Shown piece after piece: positions 33,241 through 41,516 of a stretch of 64,000 bases of DNA; the first letter of the stretch is position 1, and each line of letters begins with the position of its first letter. The notes below the pieces were generated by a model. That model saw nothing but the letters and a program-made list of their open reading frames with translations, had not been told where the DNA came from and ran no database searches. This DNA comes from Pantoea rwandensis (GTDB lineage Bacteria; Pseudomonadota; Gammaproteobacteria; Enterobacterales; Enterobacteriaceae), in the NCBI RefSeq assembly GCF_000759475.1, contig NZ_CP009454.1, positions 1,178,001 to 1,242,000 of the forward strand, written 5' to 3'. Position numbers and translations under genes: made by a program.

Positions 33241-34620
33241 CTATTGCCGCGAGGGGTTGGCCGGGAACGATGAAACCACCGCACTCCCTGTCACAGCCTG
33301 AGCCTGCTGTTCGCTTTGCTGTTCTTCGCGCTGTTTCAAACGATCCCATACGCGGAAGAACGGATAGTAGATCACCATCGAGATCGCCAGGTTGACCACC
33401 TGTAACACCGTGCCGGAAATGTGCCCGCCGGTTGCCAGATAGCCGCTGACAAATATCGGCGTGGTAAACGGCAAAGCGATCCCGGCGGGTGGCGCGACTA
33501 ATCCGGTCGTCATGGCCGCCCAGGAGACAATCACCAGCACGACCGGCGTCAAAATAAACGGCAGGAACAGATAGGGGTTCATCACCAGCGGAATACCAAA
33601 CACCAGGGGTTCGCTGATATTGAACAAGGCGGCTGGTCCGGCAATCTTACCCAGCTGTTTCATCTGGCGGCTGCGTGAACGGATCAGCATAAAGATCACC
33701 AACCCCAGCAAGGCACCGGTACCACCGGGCGCAATCCACAAATCATAAAACTGCTGCGTGAAGATGTGCGGGATCGGCTGGTTATGCTGGAACGCTTCCA
33801 GGTTTTCACTCATGTTGGAGAGCCAGACCGGCTGGATGAACACCAGCACAATGGCATCGCCGTGCAATCCTAGCGTCCAGAGAATGCCAATCAACAGCAC
33901 TGAGAAAATCATCCCCGGCAGCGTGCCGCCTACGTGGTGCATCGGCAATCCAATCACGGTGGCGATCAGGTTGTTGATGTCGCCAAACGGCGAGGCTTCC
34001 ACTGCCAGACGGATGATCAGCACCACCGCCAGCACGCAAAAGCCAGGCACCAGTGCGAGGAAGGATTTGGCCACCGCAGGCGGCACACCTTCCGGCATCT
34101 TGATCACCAGATTGCGGTTATGAACGAAGCGATAAATCTCTGTCGACATCAGCGCAATCACAATGGCCACGAACAAGCCCTGGCTGCCAATCATCGAGAT
34201 CGGCAGTACGCCGGTCACCAGCTGTGCGGGCGCATTTTCCACTGGGGCAAACAGTGTCTGCTGCGGAATGGTCATCACAAATGCCACTAACGCCATGGCA
34301 CCGCTGGTGAGCGGGTCCAGCGTGCGGTACTTCTCCGCCAGACGGTAGGCGATGCCGAAGCTGGAGATCAGCGCCATGATGTCGTAGGTGGCACGCACCG
34401 GATAGAGCAGTTTGTTGCGCCAGGTGTCGCCAAACAGATCCGCCATCAAGTGGCCCCAGGCTGGGATGGGCAGATAGGCGAAAATCAGGAAGAAACTGCC
34501 AATCAGCATAAACGGCATATTGAGAATGATGCCGTCACGCACCGAAAGCACATGTTTCTGGCCCGCGACTTTCAGCGCTGCGGGCAACACATAACGTTCA
34601 ATAAAAGTACGGTTGGACAC
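33241..34620 (-). CDS. celB: PTS cellobiose/chitobiose-type IIC membrane component, GTG start
   Basis: A 459-residue integral membrane permease of the lactose/cellobiose PTS family. It has about ten hydrophobic segments and characteristic NISEPLVFGIPLVMNP and GTGALLG segments. It moves a beta-diglucoside inward while phosphate from IIB is attached. GTG 34620 is supported by AGGAGG five bases upstream. The polar C-terminus is Gln-rich. Last gene of the IIB-IIA-GH4-IIC unit. The 193-bp gap to the GH4 gene holds no gene. Exact sugar uncertain. Confidence 0.88.
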   Translation of the reverse strand: MSNRTFIERYVLPAALKVAGQKHVLSVRDGIILNMPFMLIGSFFLIFAYLPIPAWGHLMADLFGDTWRNKLLYPVRATYDIMALISSFGIAYRLAEKYRTLDPLTSGAMALVAFVMTIPQQTLFAPVENAPAQLVTGVLPISMIGSQGLFVAIVIALMSTEIYRFVHNRNLVIKMPEGVPPAVAKSFLALVPGFCVLAVVLIIRLAVEASPFGDINNLIATVIGLPMHHVGGTLPGMIFSVLLIGILWTLGLHGDAIVLVFIQPVWLSNMSENLEAFQHNQPIPHIFTQQFYDLWIAPGGTGALLGLVIFMLIRSRSRQMKQLGKIAGPAALFNISEPLVFGIPLVMNPYLFLPFILTPVVLVIVSWAAMTTGLVAPPAGIALPFTTPIFVSGYLATGGHISGTVLQVVNLAISMVIYYPFFRVWDRLKQREEQQSEQQAQAVTGSAVVSSFPANPSRQ

Positions 34621-34813
34621 AGGGCCTCCTCAGGCTCAATGGCGCAACGATATGATAATAAGCGGTCCCTTTGCACCTTCACTCGCGGCGGAAAAATCGC
34701 GCCGCCAGCGTTGGTGCAGGTGACCTTACATTGCCAGATGCCTTCAATTGCGCAGCAGCACGGTTTATCGGGCATATCGGGAACCGCATGCTCGCGATTG
34801 CACCGCTACGGCG

Positions 34814-36130
34814 CTATTGAGCCGATGAGAACTGCGGCAACCACGGTTTGTTCAGGGTTAACACTTCGTCCAGCAGGGCTTCCGCTGTCGTGACATCACC
34901 CACCAGAGGGTTGCCCAACAGCGCCAGCAGCGCCTGATCCCGGTCACCGTGTATTGCCGCTTCAATGGTTAAGCGCTCGAAGGCTTTAATCTGCTGCGTC
35001 AGACCGTGCATCAGCGACGGCAACTCGCCAAACACCAACGGGTGCGCACCCTGGGCATCCACCAGGCAGTTCACTTCCACCACCGCGTCATCGGGCAGGC
35101 CGTGAATTGCGCCGTTATTGCGGCAGTTCACCACCAGATTCTTGCCGCTGTTGTTGTGAATCGCGCTGATCAGCTCGACCGCCACTTCAGAGTAATAGGC
35201 GCCACCGCGGAAGCTTAACTGCTCGGGCTTGTGCGCCAGCTGCGGGTCGGCATACAACGCAAACAGCTCGGCTTCCACCTTCATGACCTGCTCAGCGCGG
35301 GTGCCTTCGTGCCCGTTTTTGGCTTTCTCCTGTTCTTCAGCCAGCATCTGCGGCGTCTGCCAGTAGTAGCGATGATACGGACAAGGAATGGCGTTGAGCG
35401 CGCGCAGGAACTGCGGCGACCACGGCATATCTTTGATGTTGTTCATGGTCAGCGACTGACCATCACACAGTTGGTCAATCACCTGTTTGGTGACATCTTC
35501 GCCACGACAGGTGACCTGATGCACCCACACCAGATGATTGAGCCCGGCAAAGCGCAACTGCACATCATCCCATGGCGCGTCGAGCATACCGGCAATCATA
35601 TGATGCATATTCACCGGTACGTTACACAGACCGATGATTTTGGCGTTGCTATAACGCGATACCGCTTCAGTGACGATCCCGGCGGGGTTGGTGAAGTTGA
35701 TGATAAAGGCATCGGGCGCCAGCTCTTCTACTTTCCGCGCCACATTCAGCATCACCGGAATGGTGCGCAGGGCTTTGGCAAAACCGCCCACGCCCGTGGT
35801 TTCCTGGCCGAGTCGTCCATATTTCAGGCCAAGACGCTCATCGGCTGCGCGCGCCGCCAGCTGGCCGACGCGCAGTTGGGTCAGCACGAAGTTCGCACCG
35901 CGAATCGCATCATCCAGCTCAAAGTGCACGCTGACGTTGACCTGCTCTAATCCCTTCTTCTGCAGCATCCGGCGAGTGAGGTCGGCAATAATATTCACTT
36001 TCTCGCGACCCGATTCCACATCCACCAGCGCCAGTTCAGTCACAGGTAACTGCGCATAACGGTTGATGATTCCTTCGACCAGCTCCGGTGAATAGCTGCT
36101 GCCACCACCAATAATTGCCATTTTAAGCAT
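34814..36130 (-). CDS. celF: 6-phospho-beta-glucosidase, GH4 family
   Basis: A 438-residue NAD+- and metal-dependent glycosidase that splits the imported phosphorylated disaccharide. The Rossmann segment is IIGGGSSYSPELVEG, INFTNPAGIVTEA is the substrate/NAD region, and the metal-site Cys and His are in LCNVPVNMHH. ATG 36130 follows GGAGGAAG at five bases and overlaps the IIA gene by 8 bp; the longer frame is not used. The GH4 mechanism is known to pass through oxidation at C3. Confidence 0.92.
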   Translation of the reverse strand: MLKMAIIGGGSSYSPELVEGIINRYAQLPVTELALVDVESGREKVNIIADLTRRMLQKKGLEQVNVSVHFELDDAIRGANFVLTQLRVGQLAARAADERLGLKYGRLGQETTGVGGFAKALRTIPVMLNVARKVEELAPDAFIINFTNPAGIVTEAVSRYSNAKIIGLCNVPVNMHHMIAGMLDAPWDDVQLRFAGLNHLVWVHQVTCRGEDVTKQVIDQLCDGQSLTMNNIKDMPWSPQFLRALNAIPCPYHRYYWQTPQMLAEEQEKAKNGHEGTRAEQVMKVEAELFALYADPQLAHKPEQLSFRGGAYYSEVAVELISAIHNNSGKNLVVNCRNNGAIHGLPDDAVVEVNCLVDAQGAHPLVFGELPSLMHGLTQQIKAFERLTIEAAIHGDRDQALLALLGNPLVGDVTTAEALLDEVLTLNKPWLPQFSSAQ

Positions 36131-36464
36131 CGCTTCCTCCTGCCGCAGTACGGCGATAGAGTTCAATGATTTCGCCTGCCAGATCCTGCACCAGCATGGC
36201 ATTCATCAGGTGATCCTGGGCATGTACCAGAATCAGAGTGACAGGCAGTTTGCCGCTGCCCTCATCGAGGCTGATCAACGCCGTTTGCTGCTGATGCGCG
36301 CCATTGACGCTCTCTTTGGCCGCCATGAGCTGCTGCTCGGCGGCGGAAAACTGGCCTTCACGCGCCAATCGCAGGGCGCTCAGTGCTGCACTGCGGGCAG
36401 CACCGGCCTGCACCAGCAGCAGCATGATCTGTTCTTCAAACTCGATAACCACTTCTTCGGACAT
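36123..36464 (-). CDS. celC: PTS lactose/cellobiose-type IIA component
   Basis: A 113-residue helical protein that passes phosphate from HPr to IIB. The phosphorylated His lies in the family motif LVHAQDHLMNAM. Start ATG 36464 (MSEEVVIEFEEQI) gives the usual IIA length; the upstream in-frame extension is not family-like. It overlaps the GH4 start by 8 bp, indicating coupling. Confidence 0.92.
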   Translation of the reverse strand: MSEEVVIEFEEQIMLLLVQAGAARSAALSALRLAREGQFSAAEQQLMAAKESVNGAHQQQTALISLDEGSGKLPVTLILVHAQDHLMNAMLVQDLAGEIIELYRRTAAGGSDA

Positions 36465-36525
36465 GCAGAATCCCCCACAGCACAAGGCCGTGTTTAAATC
36501 GGTCAGTTTGGATAAAACGGAAGTA

Positions 36526-36831
36526 TTACGAGGCGTGTAACGCCAGGGCGGTATCCAGCACCTGTTCACCACGCATCATGCCGTAATCCATCATGTCGAT
36601 TACGGCGACAGCTTTGCCCTGCGGCTCAGCGATGGCAGTCAGGCGGGCGGCTTCAAAATTCACCTGTGGGCCAAGCAGCACCACATCGGCATCCGGCAGG
36701 ATGCGCTCGAATTCCGCTACCGGTACCGCTTTGATATCTATCGTCAATCCGCGCCCCTGAGCAGCGCTCTGCATTTTGTTGACCAGCATGCTAGTGGACA
36801 TGCCCGCAGCACAGCAAAGTACGATACGCAT
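36526..36831 (-). CDS. celA: PTS lactose/cellobiose-type IIB component
   Basis: A 101-residue cytoplasmic phosphocarrier. The phosphocysteine loop is MRIVLCCAAGMSTSML, where the active Cys is 6 or 7. It receives phosphate from IIA and donates it to the sugar in IIC. First gene of the operon, divergent from the RpiR regulator. The ribosome site GGAGG lies just upstream of ATG 36831. Confidence 0.93.
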   Translation of the reverse strand: MRIVLCCAAGMSTSMLVNKMQSAAQGRGLTIDIKAVPVAEFERILPDADVVLLGPQVNFEAARLTAIAEPQGKAVAVIDMMDYGMMRGEQVLDTALALHAS

Positions 36832-36966
36832 ATGATTTCCTCCTGTGATTTGTCGGGGCCATTTAAGACCTGTGTTGGAGGCGGTGTAAATACCCTCTGG
36901 ACAGACGATTTTCTGATGAATGAATAATTAATTATTTAAAATTAATTGGTTACGTGATGATTGTTT

Positions 36967-36983
36967 GTGAAAATATTTTTCAC
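36967..36983. promoter_or_regulatory. Candidate RpiR operator 1
   Basis: GTGAAAATATTTTTCAC is almost symmetrical and lies in the divergent region between the PTS operon and the RpiR gene. It resembles the second palindrome 100 bp away. Not a CRP site: its half-site spacing is too wide. Confidence 0.5.
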
Positions 36984-37068
36984 GACTGTGATCGGTGCTG
37001 TAATTTATCGTTAACATAAGCGGGATTTAACCCTTCCAGCGGTGAAATCGCTGAAAAAAAACTCACAC

Positions 37069-37083
37069 TGAAAAATATTTTCA
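37069..37083. promoter_or_regulatory. Candidate RpiR operator 2
   Basis: TGAAAAATATTTTCA is nearly the reverse complement of the core of the first candidate operator, about 40 bp before the regulator start. Two similar sites fit a regulator with looping or cooperative binding. Confidence 0.5.
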
Positions 37084-37123
37084 TGCATGATGAGTGTTCG
37101 CAACGAGAGGATGTGGTGAGCGG

Positions 37124-38077
37124 ATGGATATTGTCTGGCAACTGCGGCAGCAGTCGGCACGCGCGGATGCGCCTGAATCTAAGCTGGCGCGTTTTATTCT
37201 GGAAAACCTGCATGTCAGCACGCAGGCGACAATGGAAAGTCTGGCAACGCAGGCAGGGGTGGGTCCTGAAGTCCTGCGCCGCTTTGCGGTATCGGCAGGC
37301 TGTCGCGATTTAGATGATTTCCTGCATCAGGTGCGCAAAGCAGGACAGCAGGAAGGGGCATTTATCGATGTCATCCGGCAGCGCCAGCCATCGCTGAGCC
37401 AGCAGGAAAACCGTGTGGCGCTGGCAATTCTTAACGATATCGCGTTTGCCGCATCGGCTACGATCGAGCAATTAGCCGGACGCGCCGAAGTCAGTGCTGC
37501 CACCATCACCCGTTTTGCCCGTTCTGTGGGTTGTGAAGATATTCGCGAATTGCGTATGCGGCTGGCGCGTGCCAGTTCTGTGCCTTCAACCCCAACCGCG
37601 CAGGGTATTCCGCAGCTGGAGGCGATTCATCAGGCGTTAGCCCAGCAGTGGTCATTGGCGGAAACGGCCACCTGGGAGCGGGCAGCACGGGCGTTACGCC
37701 AGGCGCGTAGCGTGTTGTTGATTGGTGCGGCAGGACAAACCACGCCGCTGGTGGCTGAAGTACACCAGCGATTAACGGCGACGGGTCTGGCACTGGCATG
37801 GATTCAGGATGATAACCTGCTGCGTATGACGTTGAGCCGATTACAGCCGGATGATTTGCTGCTGATCCTCGCGCCGGATGCGGTGAACAGCAGCGTGCTC
37901 AGTGCCGTGCATCACGCTCATATCCAAAAAACGGCGGTCATTGCGATCTGCCCAACTAGGCTGGATCTGGCGAGTCAGGCCGACATTTGGTTGCCGCTGC
38001 CGGATGATCCACAGGCGCGCAGCTATGGAATTCTCTGCGCGCTGGATCGGCTGGAAATGGCGCTTACGTCATTTTAG
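37124..38077 (+). CDS. RpiR-family regulator with a duplicated HTH domain
   Basis: A 317-residue protein. Two RpiR-type HTH units are visible: about 20-75 (KLARFILENLHVSTQ … GVGPEVLRRFAVSAGC) and about 92-150 (RVALAILNDIAFAAS … EVSAATITRFARSVGC). A SIS sugar-phosphate domain follows (VLLIGAAGQTTPLVAEV). Family members are usually about 280 residues with one HTH. It is divergent from the cel-type PTS operon and probably senses the phosphosugar or a derivative. ATG 37124 is used; ribosome-site spacing is not ideal. Its end overlaps the convergent GGCT gene by 9 bp. Confidence 0.85.
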   Translation: MDIVWQLRQQSARADAPESKLARFILENLHVSTQATMESLATQAGVGPEVLRRFAVSAGCRDLDDFLHQVRKAGQQEGAFIDVIRQRQPSLSQQENRVALAILNDIAFAASATIEQLAGRAEVSAATITRFARSVGCEDIRELRMRLARASSVPSTPTAQGIPQLEAIHQALAQQWSLAETATWERAARALRQARSVLLIGAAGQTTPLVAEVHQRLTATGLALAWIQDDNLLRMTLSRLQPDDLLLILAPDAVNSSVLSAVHHAHIQKTAVIAICPTRLDLASQADIWLPLPDDPQARSYGILCALDRLEMALTSF

Positions 38078-38392
38078 CGCGTAGATTTCTGACATCAGCG
38101 TGCTGCCATCTTGCAGCACCACTTCAACGGGTACACGCTGATAGCCTTCGCCTTCAAACTCATCAAGCATTGACCAGTTTGCCGGAAGATTTTCCGAACT
38201 GAAGACAAAGCCGTTGACCTGCGTGCCTTCAGCTGAGAGTTCAATACCTGGAAAACCCATCGCTGCGCCCCAGCCTGCTTCACGCAAATTGCCGAGCACA
38301 TAACCTGGCTGCCAGCTTCCGCCGATATTTTCCATAATATGTGCATTAGGACGGCCGGGACCGAGCGTGCCGTAAACGAAGAGACTGTGCAT
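38069..38392 (-). CDS. Gamma-glutamylcyclotransferase-like protein (YtfP/GGCT fold)
   Basis: A 107-residue protein with the glycine loop YGTLGPG at the N-terminus and a conserved Glu in DEFEGEGYQRV, as in GGCT-fold proteins. Some of these cyclise gamma-glutamylamines; many are of unknown function. Stands alone between the RpiR gene and the fimbrial operon. Confidence 0.85.
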   Translation of the reverse strand: MHSLFVYGTLGPGRPNAHIMENIGGSWQPGYVLGNLREAGWGAAMGFPGIELSAEGTQVNGFVFSSENLPANWSMLDEFEGEGYQRVPVEVVLQDGSTLMSEIYALK

Positions 38393-38458
38393 TAACTACC
38401 TCAGCAATAAGGGAAAGGCTTTGAATCTATCGCGGGAGGCGAGGTAAGCCAATGGCGT

Positions 38459-38499
38459 GTAACGTCTGCCCGTTTCTCGTTGAGTAAAGCAGACGTTAC
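38459..38499 (-). terminator. Hairpin after the fimbrial operon
   Basis: A perfect 11-bp stem GTAACGTCTGC/GCAGACGTTAC with a 19-nt loop, 12 bases past the last pilin stop. No T-run, so only a probable terminator. Confidence 0.45.
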
Positions 38500-38510
38500 A
38501 GCCACTTGAT

Positions 38511-39050
38511 TTACAGGTAATCCAGTATGAAGGTGGCGGTCGCCGTGAATTGTCCATGTCCAATTCGTCGGTTAAGAATGGCATCAGGCTCTCCCTGCAC
38601 ATAGGCCTGGAATGCCAGCACCATATTGCCTGCTTGTAATGCTTTTGCCGGGGCAGGTTTATTAATTTTCACGGCAGATCCATCTAAACCCTCAATGCCG
38701 ATGGCAACACCGCGTGCTGTGCTACCCGCATCAAGGCGCAATAATCCAGGCAACGAGGAATTCTCTGTGCCTTGAAACGTTACTTCGACTTCTTTAAATA
38801 CGCTGACATCGCAGTCCTCTAAATGAATAAGCAACGGACGACTGGGTGTGCGGGTGTAGCGATAAAGAAACTTATCAATGACCTCTTCAAAATCAAGTTT
38901 AATTAAGTCGTCACCCGGCCGTATAAAACAAGGTGCATCGACAAGGCTGCCACGCATAATGAGGTTTTCCGCGGCCTTGACCGCAGAGGATGTGAGCATT
39001 CCACAGCTTAACGTGAATAGGATGCTTAACAATGTGATGATTCGCTTCAT
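38511..39050 (-). CDS. Minor fimbrial subunit (last gene)
   Basis: A 179-residue secreted pilin-fold protein. The signal peptide ends near SSAVKAAEN; one pilin Cys pair is in DAPCFIRPG and HLEDCDVSV. The C-terminal beta-strand TATFILDYL, with alternating hydrophobics, is the donor-groove region recognised by the chaperone. No separate adhesin domain. Last of the eight-gene fimbrial operon. Confidence 0.82.
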   Translation of the reverse strand: MKRIITLLSILFTLSCGMLTSSAVKAAENLIMRGSLVDAPCFIRPGDDLIKLDFEEVIDKFLYRYTRTPSRPLLIHLEDCDVSVFKEVEVTFQGTENSSLPGLLRLDAGSTARGVAIGIEGLDGSAVKINKPAPAKALQAGNMVLAFQAYVQGEPDAILNRRIGHGQFTATATFILDYL

Positions 39051-39058
39051 GGTTAATC

Positions 39059-39544
39059 CTATTGGTAATCTGCAATGATTGTGGCTCGCGACGTAAAGTC
39101 ACCGGCATCGGGCAACGCTGCTGGATTAGCAACAGGAACAACCGTTAAGGTGGGGGGGCGCAAAAGGTTGATGGCAATATATTGGTTTATACGCAGCGGA
39201 GAACCATTCTGCTCAACCCTTATTCCCAAACCACTTTTGTTAGTCACAACGGCGGTATTATCAAAGCTTGCTGGCGTTCCTTGCACGCTTAAACGTACGC
39301 TTCCGGTACCCGTGCAGGCCACTGAATAAGGCACGGGACGACGGTATTTATCGCCATCGATACCACGAATAATTAAGGTGTCGAAATCGATGGTAATCGT
39401 TCCGCCACTATTTATTTCGCAGGGAATAGATTCCACAAGTGTGCCTTTAAAGGTGACATCTGTTGCTTGTGCTGATGGAAGCGCCATATATAAACAAGCT
39501 AATAACATTGCCTGCTGTCCCTTAAGGCATTTGACGTATCTCAT
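39059..39544 (-). CDS. Minor fimbrial subunit
   Basis: A 161-residue pilin-like protein. The signal peptide ends at PSAQATD; Cys residues occur in ESIPCEINSG and YSVACTGTG. The C-terminal chaperone-binding strand is SRATIIADYQ. Single domain, probably a tip or adaptor subunit. It lies 9 bp after its upstream neighbour. Confidence 0.82.
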   Translation of the reverse strand: MRYVKCLKGQQAMLLACLYMALPSAQATDVTFKGTLVESIPCEINSGGTITIDFDTLIIRGIDGDKYRRPVPYSVACTGTGSVRLSVQGTPASFDNTAVVTNKSGLGIRVEQNGSPLRINQYIAINLLRPPTLTVVPVANPAALPDAGDFTSRATIIADYQ

Positions 39545-39553
39545 TGTTCTCCC

Positions 39554-40072
39554 CTATTGATACTCAACCAGCAGCGTTGACGTCGCGGTAAATGTCCCAC
39601 CTGTGACAGCGCCGCTGCGATTTTTGACTAATACCGCGCTAAGTAACGGTCTTGCGGGGTCGGTGAAGTTATGCCAACTGTTAACCGCCATCTTGGTACC
39701 GTTGCTTTTTAATTCAATCGCAAGATTGGCTTTACTGGTACCCAGGACGGTGGTGTCGAATGAGGCACCGCCTCCGCGTAATTGCATTTTTAGCGCTTTT
39801 GAAGTGGCTGCTGAGCAATCAAGTACATAAGGTATTGAGCGTTCATAAATCCGGCTATCAATTCGCGAAATAATAATGTCATTGCCAAAATCGATCGGTA
39901 TATCCCGATTACCATTAACGATACAGGGCGGCGCTAATACTTTGACCTTCACCGTGGCGGTGGTTGAAAATGCTTGCACAGAACCGGTCAAAGGAATAAA
40001 AGCGAGTGATATCGCCAACGCGCTGCTTAAAAGCAGCGCATTTGTTCTTTTGTTTGAACGTGAATTAATCAT
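39554..40072 (-). CDS. Minor fimbrial subunit
   Basis: A 172-residue single-domain pilin. The signal peptide ends near GSVQAFS; Cys occurs in LAPPCIVNG and YVLDCSAAT, and the C-terminal strand is TATSTLLVEYQ. Strongly parallel in layout to the next subunit downstream, suggesting duplication. Overlaps the preceding gene by 8 bp. Confidence 0.82.
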   Translation of the reverse strand: MINSRSNKRTNALLLSSALAISLAFIPLTGSVQAFSTTATVKVKVLAPPCIVNGNRDIPIDFGNDIIISRIDSRIYERSIPYVLDCSAATSKALKMQLRGGGASFDTTVLGTSKANLAIELKSNGTKMAVNSWHNFTDPARPLLSAVLVKNRSGAVTGGTFTATSTLLVEYQ

Positions 40073-40685
40073 AATTCAACCTAAAATTCACATTGGCGGA
40101 ATAACTGCCGGCGCGCAGATTCTCGCGTGTGCGCTCTGGAGCAATGTAATAGATCACTACGTTGCTGGCCGGTTTCAATATCAGCGGTTTACCCTTTTGC
40201 CCAAGTACGACGTTTTGGCGAAACGCATCTTTTAAGCGCAACCCCATGCCGTCTACACCCTGTGCTTTTATAAGTTGCGGGTTCGCATCATCTTCTATTC
40301 CGGTAAATGTGAAGGATACTGCAGGCTGAGCGGCATTCCAGACTAAGTTTCCTCTCACATCACGGTTTGCCGATGACGTGCGCAGGCAGTCATGCAAATA
40401 GAGTGCAACGGGGACTAAGTTGCCATTATCACCCGGAAGCTTTAGCTTGCCCGTGGCAATATTACCTAAGTCAACAGACTGATCGGCTGAACGCATATCC
40501 AGCCGGCAGGCGCTTTCGGTTAAAGTGCCGTGAGCACGGATGACACCGTAGTTGCCATCCACCAGGCCATCATCAAAACCTGCCTGCGCCACTGAAGAAA
40601 ATAGCAATGCGCAGGACAGCAATGCGGTTCCCTGAATCTTTCTACATCCCGTTACTGAATGTGCAGCGATGATTATTTTTCGCAT
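40065..40685 (-). CDS. Minor fimbrial subunit (PapJ/K-like position)
   Basis: A 206-residue secreted pilin-fold protein. Signal peptide to about SVAQAGF; Cys pair in ESACRLDM and LHDCLRTSS; C-terminal strand YSANVNFRLNYD. Start ATG 40685 (MRKIIIAAH) with GGGAAG upstream; the longer frame overlaps the chaperone. It follows the chaperone gene, where Pap-type operons place adaptor subunits. Confidence 0.83.
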   Translation of the reverse strand: MRKIIIAAHSVTGCRKIQGTALLSCALLFSSVAQAGFDDGLVDGNYGVIRAHGTLTESACRLDMRSADQSVDLGNIATGKLKLPGDNGNLVPVALYLHDCLRTSSANRDVRGNLVWNAAQPAVSFTFTGIEDDANPQLIKAQGVDGMGLRLKDAFRQNVVLGQKGKPLILKPASNVVIYYIAPERTRENLRAGSYSANVNFRLNYD

Positions 40686-40701
40686 CTGATCACTTCCCTG
40701 A

Positions 40702-41481
40702 TTATTTTGGCGTTGCGCGTTTGCTGGTATCAACAGTGCAAACATTACCGCTGCATTTAAAAGTCAATGCGGTTTGCCCGCCGTAATCATTGACGTAAAC
40801 CAATACCGGCGTTGGGCCTAGCGCTGCGGCGCTCCCGCCTAATTCCGACTGACTCTTTGGTGAAACCATCAATGCATCAAATCCTTTAATAACATCGCCT
40901 TCCTTTTTCGCGCTGGCACCAATCAACGTGACGTAATAAGGCGTCGGATTGATAACGGTATATTTATCACCACTTTTACTTAGCGTGATCTTTTCCTGGA
41001 ATGGCGACGCATGTTGTGCCGCCGCCGCTTCTGCTAATGCAGCAGGGCGATAAAAAATTTTGATGCGTGTTTGCAGGGCGATTTGTAATACATTGGGCTT
41101 ATCACTTTTTGGTGGTATCTCTCGCAGGTTGAAATAAAACAGTGATTCCCGATCTTGTGGCAGCCTTTTAAAGGCTTCAGAAGAGGAAAGGGCCTGAATT
41201 TTGACCTGGCTTTCTGCTTTAGGCTCGATGCGTTGTACAGGCGGCACCACTGTTAATGGGCTGCTGTTATCCAGTTTTTCACCTTGCTCATCTTCCAGCC
41301 AGCCCTGAGCGAGATAAGGTAATTCGGTGTTTTGGTTGCTGACGGTCAAACTCACCGATTTCTCTGAGCCGGGAAAAACAACGCGCGTTCTGTCCAATGA
41401 AATGGCAGCGGAAACCGAGTGAGCAATAATGCTCAATGCTGTTACAGTGAAGACGTTAAGTAATATTTTTCTTTTCATCAT
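40702..41481 (-). CDS. Periplasmic fimbrial chaperone (PapD family)
   Basis: A 259-residue chaperone with signal peptide ending at HSVSAAIS. The N-terminal Ig-like domain has RVVFPGSEKSVSLTVSN and the conserved FYFNLREIPPK segment. A second domain follows with a C-terminal CSGN…CTVD cysteine pair. It would fold pilins by donor-strand complementation. Starts ATG 41481/41478. It follows the usher by 35 bp, so usher precedes chaperone. Confidence 0.93.
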   Translation of the reverse strand: MMKRKILLNVFTVTALSIIAHSVSAAISLDRTRVVFPGSEKSVSLTVSNQNTELPYLAQGWLEDEQGEKLDNSSPLTVVPPVQRIEPKAESQVKIQALSSSEAFKRLPQDRESLFYFNLREIPPKSDKPNVLQIALQTRIKIFYRPAALAEAAAAQHASPFQEKITLSKSGDKYTVINPTPYYVTLIGASAKKEGDVIKGFDALMVSPKSQSELGGSAAALGPTPVLVYVNDYGGQTALTFKCSGNVCTVDTSKRATPK

Positions 41482-41516
41482 TGACCTACAGAATAAAATG
41501 ACTGGTTTATGTTTAT

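Noticed and set aside
36966..36983. CRP site upstream of the PTS operon
   Set aside because: TGTGA and TCACG are present, but the spacer is nine bases and not six.
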